Shown: positions 8,421-17,029 of the stretch, one piece after another
Position numbering within the stretch: position 1 is the first letter of the stretch
Layout: each line of letters begins with the position of its first letter
Source of the DNA: Spirosoma lacussanchae
Lineage (GTDB): Bacteria > Bacteroidota > Bacteroidia > Cytophagales > Spirosomataceae
Length of the DNA: 64,000 nucleotides
Assembly: GCF_005870035.1 (NCBI RefSeq)
Contig: NZ_SWJG01000012.1
Span: 1 to 64,000, forward strand
Reading direction: 5' to 3'
Notes under the pieces: model-generated
The model's input: only the letters and a program-made list of their open reading frames with translations
What the model was told of the DNA's origin: nothing
Databases searched by the model: none
Position numbers and translations under genes: made by a program

Positions 8421-8773
8421 TCCTCTATTGCTTCCAGAATCTGCCTGAACTCGGTTACAGTGATAGGCTTCCAGTCAGGATTACCGGCGGACGTTCCATC
8501 CCAGGTAAAGGTCACCAGGTCAAATGATTCACCGTAGGGTTTGGGCCGCTGACTCTCCGGGTAATGTTCAACGAACAGCATCCGGGCAGGGTCGATGCTG
8601 AATCGGCGAACGACTTCGGTAGCAATGACTTCGGCGGCATTCGTGACGCTCATACCTATCCCTGTTTCGGAAGCAATGACTAACGGAATGCGCCGATAGA
8701 TGGTGATCGCACAGCTACTGTGAATCCGGTTCGGTGCCCGGTAGTCGAGTGTGTAGTGTTCTGAATTCTTCAC
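8417..8773 (-). CDS. Hypothetical protein convergent with rep
   Basis: The 118-residue protein has no signal peptide, no membrane segment and no recognised domain. Its N-terminal third is beta-rich (CAITIYRRIPLVIASET) and the rest includes VRRFSIDPARMLFVEHYPES and a C-terminal helix EFRQILEAIED. It is transcribed toward rep and overlaps its stop by 4 bases. It is divergent from the gene at 8921 across a palindromic regulatory region, so the pair may share control. Confidence 0.6.
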   Translation of the reverse strand: MKNSEHYTLDYRAPNRIHSSCAITIYRRIPLVIASETGIGMSVTNAAEVIATEVVRRFSIDPARMLFVEHYPESQRPKPYGESFDLVTFTWDGTSAGNPDWKPITVTEFRQILEAIED

Positions 8774-8843
8774 AACTGATAATGGATGCGCTTTACAACT
8801 GTAGCTACAATATAGGCAGGATAAGATAAAATCGCAAGCATAA

Positions 8844-8895
8844 TTACGTCCGATAAATAAACCTTATCGGACGTAACTGATTTTGTGTATTTTTG
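8844..8895 (+). promoter_or_regulatory. 13-bp palindrome and TAnnTTTG promoter
   Basis: TTACGTCCGATAA (8844-8856) and its exact complement TTATCGGACGTAA (8864-8876) flank a 7-base spacer. Twelve bases further, TATTTTTG (8888-8895) fits the Bacteroidota -7 box. The palindrome covers the expected -33 area, so it looks like an operator controlling the gene starting at 8921. It also makes a start at 8885 unlikely, because that codon lies within the promoter. Confidence 0.6.
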
Positions 8896-8920
8896 CAAAA
8901 CTAAAAAACCTGGCACCCTG

Positions 8921-9265
8921 ATGATTGACTGCGAGCCGCACTTTGTCTGGTCTCCAGCGGCCCGGCTGACCTTCGAGCGGATGCCCGCCGACGTGCAGGC
9001 CGCGTTGCTCAAGGAACTGCCCCGCATGGCCGAACGATACCGACCGATCTACCATCACAGCCGACCCGCGCACCTCAACAGCGTAGGAACGGTCAGTCAT
9101 TTTAAACTACCCGATTGGAACATCTGGCTGCGGATGGATACGGGCTATCTGGAAGATGAAGGAGAGCCAGTCTTGTTTATCAACGAACTCGATGAACTCA
9201 CCCAGGCCGAGGTCGAAGCATCGGTGGCCGCTGCCCGCGCCAACCCGAATCGCATCAATCAGTAA
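8921..9265 (+). CDS. Hypothetical protein before the recombinase
   Basis: Starting at the ATG at 8921 (MIDCEPHFVWSPAARLTFER) gives 114 residues. The N-terminal helix-rich part (ERMPADVQAALLKELPRMAERYRP) and following beta strands (WNIWLRMDTGYLEDEGEPVLFINELD) faintly recall RelE/ParE-like folds, but no catalytic pattern can be confirmed. It is 28 bases upstream of the tyrosine recombinase, likely in one transcript under the palindromic promoter. Confidence 0.6.
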   Translation: MIDCEPHFVWSPAARLTFERMPADVQAALLKELPRMAERYRPIYHHSRPAHLNSVGTVSHFKLPDWNIWLRMDTGYLEDEGEPVLFINELDELTQAEVEASVAAARANPNRINQ

Positions 9266-9293
9266 ACGAATATCCCGGAACGACGATTCTACT

Positions 9294-10262
9294 ATGGACG
9301 CTCACCTTGTTACAGCCAACACGGAATCGGCATCGGTTCGGCTACGTACCAGCCCGGAAGAGCTGGTTGCCCAGACAGCCGCTTACTTTCAGAGGGGTGT
9401 CGAAGGAGCCAAGAATACTCGTAAAGCGTATGGCTCGGATATTGCCGGACTGGAAACCTGGCTGGCCGAGAACGGCATGGGTACGTTACCCATTGGCCCG
9501 GCAACGCTGGCGGCTTACCTGTCTGATCTGGCCGGGCATCAGAAATGGGCGACCCTGACGCGCAAGCTGGCAGCCATCCGCAAGTGGCACCGTCTGCGAA
9601 AACACCCCGATCCCGGCCACGACGAAGCGGTGCGGCTGGTGCTGGAGGGCATCAAACGCAGCATTGGCACCGAACCGCAGCAGGCTCCCGCCTTCGAGAT
9701 TGATGAGTACAAGCGCGTTATTCGGTCTATACCTGCAACGCCCACGGGCCTGCGCGACCGGGCTATGCTGCTGGTTTGCTTCGCCGGTGCTTTCCGACGG
9801 TCTGAACTCGTCGCGCTGGATGTCGAGGGGGTACAGTTTACCCGACAAGGGGCTATTCTGAGCTACCGGGGCAGTAAAACTAATCAATACGGCCGCTCGG
9901 AGCAGAAGGCTCTATTCTTCAGCCCTGACCCAGATACCTGCCCGGTACGGGCCCTACAGGATTACATGGCACTGCTCAACCTTACGACCGGACCGTTGTT
10001 TGTTCGCATCCGAAAAGGCGAGCAGATTACGGATGAACGACTGTCGGATAAGCAGGTAGCCCGCGCCACGAAACAATATCTCGGCGACGACTACTCGGCG
10101 CACTCACATCGGGCCTCGTTTGTGACCATCGCCAAACTCAACGGGGCTGACGATTCGCAGATCATGCAGCAGACTAAACACAAAACCCGCACGATGATCG
10201 ACCGCTATACCCGTGTACAGGAAGTGGTCAAGCACAACGCGGCCATGAAGTTAGGGCTGTAG
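9294..10262 (+). CDS. Tyrosine recombinase / integrase
   Basis: The 322-residue protein has an N-terminal SAM-like core-binding domain (about 25-115, including AYGSDIAGLETWLAENG) and a C-terminal catalytic domain. Visible catalytic residues are R168 in GAFRRSELVAL, H270 and R273 in HSHRASF, H296 in KHKTRTM and the nucleophile Y305 in MIDRYTR. It may resolve plasmid multimers or have moved the adjacent accessory island; no attachment site was recognised. An in-frame start at 9156 is rejected because it overlaps the upstream gene. Confidence 0.9.
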   Translation: MDAHLVTANTESASVRLRTSPEELVAQTAAYFQRGVEGAKNTRKAYGSDIAGLETWLAENGMGTLPIGPATLAAYLSDLAGHQKWATLTRKLAAIRKWHRLRKHPDPGHDEAVRLVLEGIKRSIGTEPQQAPAFEIDEYKRVIRSIPATPTGLRDRAMLLVCFAGAFRRSELVALDVEGVQFTRQGAILSYRGSKTNQYGRSEQKALFFSPDPDTCPVRALQDYMALLNLTTGPLFVRIRKGEQITDERLSDKQVARATKQYLGDDYSAHSHRASFVTIAKLNGADDSQIMQQTKHKTRTMIDRYTRVQEVVKHNAAMKLGL

Positions 10263-10268
10263 CTTTCG

Positions 10269-10688
10269 ATGCTTTTTAGCAATATGACAATCACCCGAAC
10301 GCCGAACCGCGCCGAATCAGCATTACCTGATCTGTTACGGCAGATGGTCGAGGATCTTAAAAATCCTGATTGCTACTACTGGCTGCGCTCAAATTACTTC
10401 GACATATTGCCTCCTACTGATCGCACAATAACACAGTGGTGGCAGGCTCCGCTATTCCTTGATTACGATGCGCTATGGAAACCAGCTTTTGAGGAAGACG
10501 CGTTGCTGATCGACGTAATCCTACGCAACCAGCTACCAGCAGTTTACGAACGCATTCGTATTCAGTACAATCAAATCTGGTCGCTGGAACGGTTTTACAA
10601 AAGTCAAACAACCTCAACTGAGGCAGAGCGCGTAATTTATCATGACTCGGATAGACTGCGGATGCCTCCTGTACACAACGAAGACTAA
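10269..10688 (+). CDS. Hypothetical protein
   Basis: The 139-residue protein follows the recombinase by 6 bases, and its TAA overlaps the next gene's ATG (TAATG). It is rich in aromatic residues (CYYWLRSNYFDILPP, TQWWQAPLFLDYDALW) and has no signal peptide or clear motif. An alternative ATG lies at 10284. It probably acts together with the following gene; function unknown. Confidence 0.6.
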   Translation: MLFSNMTITRTPNRAESALPDLLRQMVEDLKNPDCYYWLRSNYFDILPPTDRTITQWWQAPLFLDYDALWKPAFEEDALLIDVILRNQLPAVYERIRIQYNQIWSLERFYKSQTTSTEAERVIYHDSDRLRMPPVHNED

Positions 10689-11146
10689 TGCGCCACCCTA
10701 TCGAGAAATACAATCAAATACAGGCCGAGCAATTAGCCAATTTCGCTCCGGAAGAGCGTGAGTTCTGGGCGCGGCAGTACCGGATTGGCAACGCTGCTTA
10801 CTGTTATCAATATCAATTCAACGACGTGGCGGGCTTGACGAATCGTGAAACCGCCAACGTACCGGAAGATTTGGTCGAATGGCTTGCACAACGCTTAACG
10901 ACCAAACAGGAAAATAAATCAGCCAACGAATTACTTCAAATTTACTTCGAGGAATATCTGGCGGGTTTACCTAATGAGCGGGTTCGTGAGGGCGAACGAG
11001 CCAGAGGGTTAGAAGAAGCTAAACGAAGCTGGCCGTTTCGTCGCTACGTGTTAGAACGCAACGACTTCGGGATGGATGAGTTTATGCGGCTTAATTTGAG
11101 TGAAACTGATTATGCCTATTATAAATGGTCCAGCGAACCGCTTTGA
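10688..11146 (+). CDS. Hypothetical protein, coupled to the preceding gene
   Basis: The 152-residue protein starts inside the stop codon of the upstream gene. It is strongly helical and charged (ANFAPEEREFWARQYRIGNAAYCYQYQF, ERVREGERARGLEEAKRSWPFRRYVLERNDFGMDEFMRL) with no membrane segment. No family was recognised. Tight coupling to the 139-residue gene suggests a two-protein module that precedes the restriction-like gene. Confidence 0.6.
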   Translation: MRHPIEKYNQIQAEQLANFAPEEREFWARQYRIGNAAYCYQYQFNDVAGLTNRETANVPEDLVEWLAQRLTTKQENKSANELLQIYFEEYLAGLPNERVREGERARGLEEAKRSWPFRRYVLERNDFGMDEFMRLNLSETDYAYYKWSSEPL

Positions 11147-11197
11147 GACACTACTAAGACAGTTGAGTTTTCTGAAACCCGTGATGCTGCAAGTATC

Positions 11198-11205
11198 TAC
11201 TTTTG
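11198..11205 (+). promoter_or_regulatory. Candidate -7 box for the MmeI-like gene
   Basis: TACTTTTG matches the Bacteroidota TAnnTTTG -7 element and lies 38 bases before the ATG at 11244, in a 97-base intergenic gap. No convincing -33 box was found. Confidence 0.4.
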
Positions 11206-11243
11206 CTATTTTGGCTTTTTAAATAATTACCCCCTGCTCACTG

Positions 11244-13100
11244 ATGGCCCTTAGCTGGACTGAGATTAAAGACCGTGCCTTGCGCTTTGCCAACGAATGG
11301 AAGACTGAAGCCTCGGAAGATGCCGAAGCCAAATCGTTTTGGGATGATTTCTTCAACGTATTCGGGGTCTCGCGCAGACGGTTGGCCCAATTTGAAAGAG
11401 CCGTCGAGCGACCGGGTCGGAGCAGAGGTTTTGTCGATCTGTTCTGGCCGGGTACGTTGGTCGTCGAACACAAGTCGCGGGGACGCAGCTTAGACGATGC
11501 CTACAAACAGGCAGTCGATTATTTCGTCGGACTGAAAGACCACGAATTGCCCCGCTACGTGCTGGTATCCGACTTCGCCCGCTTCCGGCTCTACGATCTG
11601 GAGGAGAAAGATGGGGAACGTTCTTATCACGAAATTCCGCTGGCCGAGTTGCACCAACACGTCAAGGAGTTCGGCTTCATGCTTGGCTACCAGAAACGTA
11701 CCTATAAAGAAGAGGACCCGGTCAACATTAGGGCGGCTCAGATGATGGGTGGCCTACACGACAAACTGAAAGAAGTCGGCTATGAGGGTCATTCGCTCGA
11801 AGTGTACCTGGTCCGGCTGCTGTTCTGCCTGTTTGCCGATGATACCAGCATTTTCGACAAGGGCATTTTTCAGGACTACCTAACGCAGAACACCCGTGAA
11901 GACGGCTTCGATTTGGGGCAGCAGATGGCAATGCTGTTTCAGGTACTCAACACACCCGCCGACAAACGACCCAAGAACTTAGACGATGCGCTGGCGCAGT
12001 TTCCGTATGTGAACGGGAAGCTGTTTGCCGAAAATCTGATGATCCCGACCTTCGACCGGGCGATGCGACAAATCCTGCTCGACTGTTGCGGACTGGATTG
12101 GGGCCGCATCTCCCCGGCTATTTTCGGATCGTTGTTCCAGTCGGTCATGAACCCGGTCGAACGGCGCAACTTAGGGGCGCATTACACCTCGGAAAAGAAC
12201 ATTCTCAAGGTTATCAAACCGCTGTTTCTGGATGAACTGTGGCAGGAATTCCGAAGCTTACAACCTGATCGCAAGAAGCTGACTGCCTTCCACAAAAAGC
12301 TGTCGGGCCTGCGGTTTCTGGACCCGGCCTGTGGCTGCGGTAACTTCCTCATCATTACGTACCGGGAACTGCGGCTGCTGGAGATTGAAGTCATCAAGGC
12401 GTTGCAGAAAGGGCAGCAGTACGTAACGGTCAACGACCTGGTGCTGGTGGACGTGGACCGGTTCTATGGCATCGAATACGAGGAGTTCCCGGCGCAAATC
12501 GCGCAGGTAGCCATGTGGCTCATCGACCACCAGATGAATATGCGGATTTCGGAGGAGTTCGGGCAATACTACGTCCGGTTGCCACTCCGTAAGTCGGCTA
12601 CCATCGTACACGGCAACGCCCTCCGCACCGACTGGCAATCGCTTCTGCCCGACCCAAAAGAAGAAGAGCCAACCCGTTATAGCTACATCGTCGGCAATCC
12701 ACCGTTCATTGGCTCGAAGATGATGTCGATTCAACAACGCGAAGACATCAAATCAGTCTTTGGGGCTGTCGAAGGAGTTGGCATCCTCGACTACGTGTCT
12801 GGCTGGTACGTGAAAGCGGCCCACTATATGCGTGAAAATCCAGCCACGAGAAGTGCGTTCGTTTCGACCAACTCGATTACGCAAGGCGAACAGGTAAGCG
12901 CGTTATGGAGTGAGATGTTCCGGCAACGAGCGGCAATATTTTTCGCGCACCAAACGTTCCGCTGGAGCAACGAAGCGCGTGGTAACGCTGCTGTTTACTG
13001 TGTTATCATTGGTTATCCCAATGATAACACAGTAAACAGCAGCGTTACCACGAAGGCTATTCGAGTACGATACCGTCCGCTCGGAACCTCACGAGCGTGA
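11244..13100 (+). CDS. MmeI-like restriction-methylation protein, N-terminal part (frameshifted)
   Basis: The 618-codon frame encodes the first two thirds of a single-chain type IIL/IIG enzyme. It has a PD-(D/E)XK-like nuclease (D65, E75, K77 in VVEHKSRG), a helical linker, and an N6-adenine methyltransferase with motif I DPACGCGNF (360-368) and motif IV NPPF (485-488). After FRWSNEARGNAAVYCVIIG (572-590) the frame runs through a perfect inverted repeat, loses register near 13060 and ends RVRYRPLGTSRA. The expected continuation (FEYDTVRSEPHEREV) lies in the +1 frame. Both catalytic domains are intact, but the target recognition part is separated, so activity is doubtful unless frameshifting or a sequence error applies. 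Confidence 0.85.
   Translation: MALSWTEIKDRALRFANEWKTEASEDAEAKSFWDDFFNVFGVSRRRLAQFERAVERPGRSRGFVDLFWPGTLVVEHKSRGRSLDDAYKQAVDYFVGLKDHELPRYVLVSDFARFRLYDLEEKDGERSYHEIPLAELHQHVKEFGFMLGYQKRTYKEEDPVNIRAAQMMGGLHDKLKEVGYEGHSLEVYLVRLLFCLFADDTSIFDKGIFQDYLTQNTREDGFDLGQQMAMLFQVLNTPADKRPKNLDDALAQFPYVNGKLFAENLMIPTFDRAMRQILLDCCGLDWGRISPAIFGSLFQSVMNPVERRNLGAHYTSEKNILKVIKPLFLDELWQEFRSLQPDRKKLTAFHKKLSGLRFLDPACGCGNFLIITYRELRLLEIEVIKALQKGQQYVTVNDLVLVDVDRFYGIEYEEFPAQIAQVAMWLIDHQMNMRISEEFGQYYVRLPLRKSATIVHGNALRTDWQSLLPDPKEEEPTRYSYIVGNPPFIGSKMMSIQQREDIKSVFGAVEGVGILDYVSGWYVKAAHYMRENPATRSAFVSTNSITQGEQVSALWSEMFRQRAAIFFAHQTFRWSNEARGNAAVYCVIIGYPNDNTVNSSVTTKAIRVRYRPLGTSRA
12978..13052. repeat. Perfect 35-bp inverted repeat with 5-base loop inside the MmeI-like gene
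   Basis: Arms at 12978-13012 and 13018-13052 are exact complements and the loop is TTATC. It covers codons 579-603 of the N-terminal fragment. The left arm codes the conserved NEARGNAAVYCVIIG segment; the right arm is simply its complement and gives unfamiliar residues (NDNTVNSSVTT). This fits a template-switch (foldback) mutation or an assembly artefact. The frameshift lies about 8 bases beyond. Confidence 0.9.
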
Positions 13101-13104
13101 AGTC

Positions 13105-14067
13105 GTGACCATCAACCCTTATCTCGTAGAGGGTAGAAACACGGTTGTCGTAAGCCGACAAAAACCACTTTGCCAAGTGCCACAAATCGGCATTGGCAAC
13201 AAGCCGATAGATGGAGGCCACTATCTGTTCACTACCGACGAAAAGCAAGCCTTTATAGCCCAAGAGCCGCGTTCGGAGAAATGGTTTCGGCGTTGGTTAG
13301 GCTCGGATGAGTTCATCAACGGCTACGAGCGTTGGTGCCTCTGGTTAGGCGATTGCCCACCCGCTGAACTACGGCTAATGCCTGAAGCCCTGAAGCGCGT
13401 TCAGGCAGTCAAGCAAACTCGTTTGGCAAGCGTTAGCCCACCGACAAGAAAACTGGCAGAAACGCCAACGCGGTTCCACGTCGAGAATATGCCCAAAAGC
13501 AGCTACCTGATTGTTCCTGAAGTTTCTTCTGAGCGTCGGCGTTATATTCCGATTGGCTACGAAGGTCCTGAAACACTGTCAAGTAATCTGGTTAAAATCG
13601 TACCGAATGCCAGTCTATTTCATTTCGGTGTACTGACCTCAGAGATGCACATGACGTGGGTACGTTACGTATGTGGTCGGCTAAAAAGCGATTACCGATA
13701 CTCAAAAGACATCGTTTACAATAACTTCCCGTGGCCACCGTCGCCGACCGAAAAACAGGTTAAGGACGTAGAAGTAGCTGCTCAGAAAGTACTCGACGTG
13801 CGGGCCTCGTTCGTTGGCAGTAGCCTGGCCGACCTATACGATCCACTGACGATGCCGCCCGCGTTGGTCAAGGCGCATCAGGACCTCGACCGGGCTGTCG
13901 ACCAATGCTACCGCAAGCAAGCCTTCGCCAACGAGACGCGCAGGATCGAGTACCTGTTCGAGTTGTACGAGCAGTACACGGCTCCGCTTATTGGAGCAGG
14001 ATTAGCTTCAAACAGGAGAAAGAGAAAACAGTCAACCGAGAACCCTACTAATCCACAGAAGCCATGA
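13105..14067 (+). CDS. MmeI-like protein, C-terminal part (target recognition and tail)
   Basis: This 320-codon frame is the +1 continuation of the preceding gene. It begins TINPYLVEGRNTVVVSRQKP and contains RRYIPIGYEG, ASLFHFGVLTSEMHMTWVRYVCGRLKSDYRYS and NFPWPPSPTEKQ, typical of the target recognition domain and C-terminal helices of MmeI-family enzymes. The nominal GTG at 13105 has no ribosome site of its own, so it is probably not made separately. The last codons overlap the next gene's ATG (ATGA). Confidence 0.8.
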   Translation: MTINPYLVEGRNTVVVSRQKPLCQVPQIGIGNKPIDGGHYLFTTDEKQAFIAQEPRSEKWFRRWLGSDEFINGYERWCLWLGDCPPAELRLMPEALKRVQAVKQTRLASVSPPTRKLAETPTRFHVENMPKSSYLIVPEVSSERRRYIPIGYEGPETLSSNLVKIVPNASLFHFGVLTSEMHMTWVRYVCGRLKSDYRYSKDIVYNNFPWPPSPTEKQVKDVEVAAQKVLDVRASFVGSSLADLYDPLTMPPALVKAHQDLDRAVDQCYRKQAFANETRRIEYLFELYEQYTAPLIGAGLASNRRKRKQSTENPTNPQKP

Positions 14068-14972
14068 TCTTTGAACCTAAATATTTTTATCAGACGTACC
14101 TGAAAAATTATCACCGTATAAAAGCCTTATATCTCAAACAGTTGCTGGACAATCCGGCCAGCATTGAGCCGGACCCGTTTCACGTAGGGTATGGCGAACG
14201 TAATAATGACGAAATCAGCCTAACGCTCAGGAGCGATCTGCGACAAACGTACTTCCACGCCATCGAGACGTTTTTCGAGGTTTTCTTGGCTCTTAAACCG
14301 CAAGGAACTACCCTGATTGACGATACGGAGCTAATGGTTCGGCTGACCAATGCCAAGTGGCAAGAAAACTATAAAGCTATTAGCTGTATCGCTGAAGACG
14401 ATCAGGCATTAGCCTTTTTAGACAACCTCGTCACTTTTTCAGGACGACAGATAAGCGTAGCCAATTATCTATTCTATCCAATTGTACTGCCTGACGGTTC
14501 ATTCCCTAAGCAGGTCTTGAATGACGTTGCCAATAGCATTGAGGCTATCAAGTACGGCATTAGAACGATTGCTATTGATTTTACCGACCGCGAAGAATAC
14601 AACGCTTATAAACATGGGTTAAGGCTCATTCAGGCCTCCAGTAAACTGGCCTTAGCGAACCCTGACAGTTTAGAGGTGCATATTGAGTGGGACATTAGCC
14701 AGTCGATGTCTTACTACACCCGGACGAAAACACCTGGTGAAATACAGATTATTACGAAATTATTCGACTCCGAACGTGACTTCAAAATGACACTATTTTG
14801 CTCCAATCTCATTCATAGTATGATTTATTATCGGCAACTTATGATGTACAGAGCTAAAGAGCCTGATGCCCAAGTAGCCATTCGGTTTTTCGGTCGAGAT
14901 GAAATTGAGGATTGCGATAAGGTCAACGTACCAATTCAAAACCTGGTCTACTCGTTCTACCCGATTAATTAA
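14064..14972 (+). CDS. Hypothetical protein coupled to the MmeI-like gene
   Basis: The 302-residue soluble protein has an ATG overlapping the stop of the restriction gene, so it belongs to that operon. It is mainly helical with repeated aromatic patches (YFYQTYLKNYHRIKALYLKQLL, QTYFHAIETFFEVFLAL, LIHSMIYYRQLMMY). It contains DREEYNAYKHGLRL, which recalls abortive-infection or HEPN-like helical proteins, but no R-x4-6-H pair can be asserted. Function unknown; association with the restriction gene suggests a defence role. Confidence 0.65.
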   Translation: MIFEPKYFYQTYLKNYHRIKALYLKQLLDNPASIEPDPFHVGYGERNNDEISLTLRSDLRQTYFHAIETFFEVFLALKPQGTTLIDDTELMVRLTNAKWQENYKAISCIAEDDQALAFLDNLVTFSGRQISVANYLFYPIVLPDGSFPKQVLNDVANSIEAIKYGIRTIAIDFTDREEYNAYKHGLRLIQASSKLALANPDSLEVHIEWDISQSMSYYTRTKTPGEIQIITKLFDSERDFKMTLFCSNLIHSMIYYRQLMMYRAKEPDAQVAIRFFGRDEIEDCDKVNVPIQNLVYSFYPIN

Positions 14973-14995
14973 CCGTCAAACATCCCGTAACTTTC

Positions 14996-15400
14996 ATGCC
15001 TACAAAAAAAACAATTTTAGATGGTCTTTTCGGCCTGATTCTGGGTCAAGCCGAAGACAAAGCGCGGTCCGTTTCCGATGAGTACTTGGTAACGGGTCGG
15101 CGGGGGCGTTCGACTACGTTAAAAATTCGGCATTCAGTCGAAGCCATCCTGGAAAAGCACCGGTACGCCAAGATTGGAAAGACTGTGCAACCCGCCAAAC
15201 GCCTGCAAGCTACAGACTACCGGGACTATCAGACGATGTATCTGGTATATAAGACCAGCAGCGACGCCTTCATCTGCCACTACGAATCGTACTTCATCCG
15301 GGCATTCGCCAAGCGGCTCGATAACAAGCACGAAAATAGCACTGGTCGCCTGGCAATGGTCGAAGACATGAACTATTTGTATGTCGTAGTTGCAGATTAA
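14996..15400 (+). CDS. Small protein with possible GIY-YIG/T5orf172-like fold
   Basis: The 134-residue protein contains YAKIGKTVQPAKRLQATDYR followed by a YLVYKTSS strand and HYESYFIRAF. This resembles the core of GIY-YIG/T5orf172 nucleases (IGKT followed by R-L and a later conserved E, here in YESYFI). A clear GIY tripeptide is not visible, so catalysis is uncertain. It lies between the restriction-associated gene and the CoiA-like gene, in the same direction and with short gaps. Confidence 0.55.
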   Translation: MPTKKTILDGLFGLILGQAEDKARSVSDEYLVTGRRGRSTTLKIRHSVEAILEKHRYAKIGKTVQPAKRLQATDYRDYQTMYLVYKTSSDAFICHYESYFIRAFAKRLDNKHENSTGRLAMVEDMNYLYVVVAD

Positions 15401-15409
15401 CGCGCGTTA

Positions 15410-17029
15410 TTGATGATACAGAAACAACGAGAGGAAACGCAGTACGCCAAAAACATTCAGGGCGAAGAGTTTCATATTTCGGAAGTAGAGCGTGGAAAGA
15501 AGGGCTACTATTGTATTGATTGTGAGCAGGAAATGGTTGCCTGCCAAAGTGAGTTGGACAGAAGCTGGTATTTCAGACACCATGTTACCGATGTCAAAAT
15601 TGAGCGAAAATGCACGTTCTCGAATGAAACCTATCGGCACAAAATCGCCAAAGATGCCCTCCAGCGCATCAAGCAAATCAAAGTGCCAGCCGTTGACAAA
15701 TACGCGCCCAAAGGCACGGACGGCTTGACCCGACTGAGGGAAGCACAGGTAATCCATGCCTATACCGTCGGCATAGAATATCAATTTTATGAAGATGAAG
15801 CCGGACAGATTCGATGGATGAGCAAACCGGATTGGGAAAGAATCGAGCCATCTGGGAAGAAACGTCACATCATCCAACCCGACGTAACTTTCTTCGATCA
15901 GCTTGGCCAGCCTATCCTGTTCATTGAAATCGTCGCCACGCACAAACCCGATGAGGATAAGTTGTTGAAACTGGAGCGGCTGTGCATCGACACCGTTTCC
16001 GTTACCATCCCGAAGGAGTCGGCCACGGCCATTGAGCAAATTTTTTACCATACTGACCGCACCAAATGGCTTTACAACCATGAAGAAAGAACAGCCCGAT
16101 ACGTACCAGTTTCCGGTAGAAATTCAAAAGAGGTTTTACCGATTGATCAACTCCAAAGACGACTTCTTGAGGAATCTGTCAACTGCCGAGCGACGGAAAT
16201 TGGAAACCTTATACGCGCAATTGAACGCTGCCTGGAAAGCGAACAATACCGATCAGTTGAGCAGCACCTTAACGCGGAAGTATCACGAGTTACGGACATC
16301 GCAGCACGAGCTGAACAACAACTGCTCGGCCTTCAGGCATCACACCAGAAGCGGCTTGAAAAAGCAGTTCGTGGCCGCATACTCCCACTTGCAAAAGCGG
16401 CAAGAAGAGTGTCATCGACGGAGCGTGCAGTTAAAGCAAGACGTAAAGACCTGGAAGGACGATATTATAAGAAGAGACACGAACTGGTCCGTGCAGAAGC
16501 AGAATATCGACCGGACTACCAGGACGAAATTGAGCGAATTGCAACGAATCTCATCGAACTTGGAGCAGGAGACGGCTCGATACCAGAACGCCAAGAACAG
16601 CTTGCAGCAGAAACAGCAAGAACTGACGAGCGAATTGGAGAAGCAAAGCGAACAACAGCAGATATTCAACGACGAACAGAAGCGTTGCCAGATGAATTCC
16701 GACAAGCTGAGGGCAGAATGGTCCAAACGTATCGCCAGCAAAAAAAGGCTGTCGGAGCAGATTTTAGACGACAAGCGCAGGCAGATGAAGAAGCTGACGG
16801 ACGAGTACGAACGGAGCTTAGAGAACGACACGAAGGCTATCGAAGAGCAGTGGCTCAAGCAGTTACGCGAGCAGATGGCGAACGAACTGAGCGACTGTCA
16901 CCCCGAATTGTTGAGCTGGTTAAAGCAAGGGGACTTATCGTCGATACATCGCCGAAGTACGCTGCTTTCCAAAGAATCCGAACAGCTTACGAAACTTTTA
17001 AATCAGGGGCTTATAAGAGTTGGCCTTAG
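15410..17029 (+). CDS. CoiA-like nuclease-domain protein with coiled-coil tail (tail overlaps another frame)
   Basis: The 539-codon frame starts ATG at 15410. Residues 1-190 resemble CoiA-type proteins: a small zinc-finger-like part (C35, C38 in YYCIDCEQEM, then HH and C68) and a PD-(D/E)XK-like core (D158 in QPDVTFF, E173 in FIEIVATH). From about residue 225 the frame continues as an Arg/Ala/Glu-rich coiled coil ending AFQRIRTAYETFKSGAYKSW. That second half shares DNA with a different open frame (16080-17084). Codon choice over the shared part favours the other frame, so either both are coding or only the first 225 codons of this one matter. The N-terminal half is confident; the tail is not. 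Confidence 0.65.
   Translation: MMIQKQREETQYAKNIQGEEFHISEVERGKKGYYCIDCEQEMVACQSELDRSWYFRHHVTDVKIERKCTFSNETYRHKIAKDALQRIKQIKVPAVDKYAPKGTDGLTRLREAQVIHAYTVGIEYQFYEDEAGQIRWMSKPDWERIEPSGKKRHIIQPDVTFFDQLGQPILFIEIVATHKPDEDKLLKLERLCIDTVSVTIPKESATAIEQIFYHTDRTKWLYNHEERTARYVPVSGRNSKEVLPIDQLQRRLLEESVNCRATEIGNLIRAIERCLESEQYRSVEQHLNAEVSRVTDIAARAEQQLLGLQASHQKRLEKAVRGRILPLAKAARRVSSTERAVKARRKDLEGRYYKKRHELVRAEAEYRPDYQDEIERIATNLIELGAGDGSIPERQEQLAAETARTDERIGEAKRTTADIQRRTEALPDEFRQAEGRMVQTYRQQKKAVGADFRRQAQADEEADGRVRTELRERHEGYRRAVAQAVTRADGERTERLSPRIVELVKARGLIVDTSPKYAAFQRIRTAYETFKSGAYKSWP

Noticed and set aside
9156-9293. N-terminal extension of the recombinase
   Set aside because: It overlaps the upstream gene and encodes Ser/Arg-rich sequence; the ATG at 9294 fits the family.
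16412-16858. 148-codon antisense frame rich in Cys/Ser/Phe
   Set aside because: It is the antisense of a coiled-coil coding region, which typically gives Ser/Phe/Cys-rich shadows.
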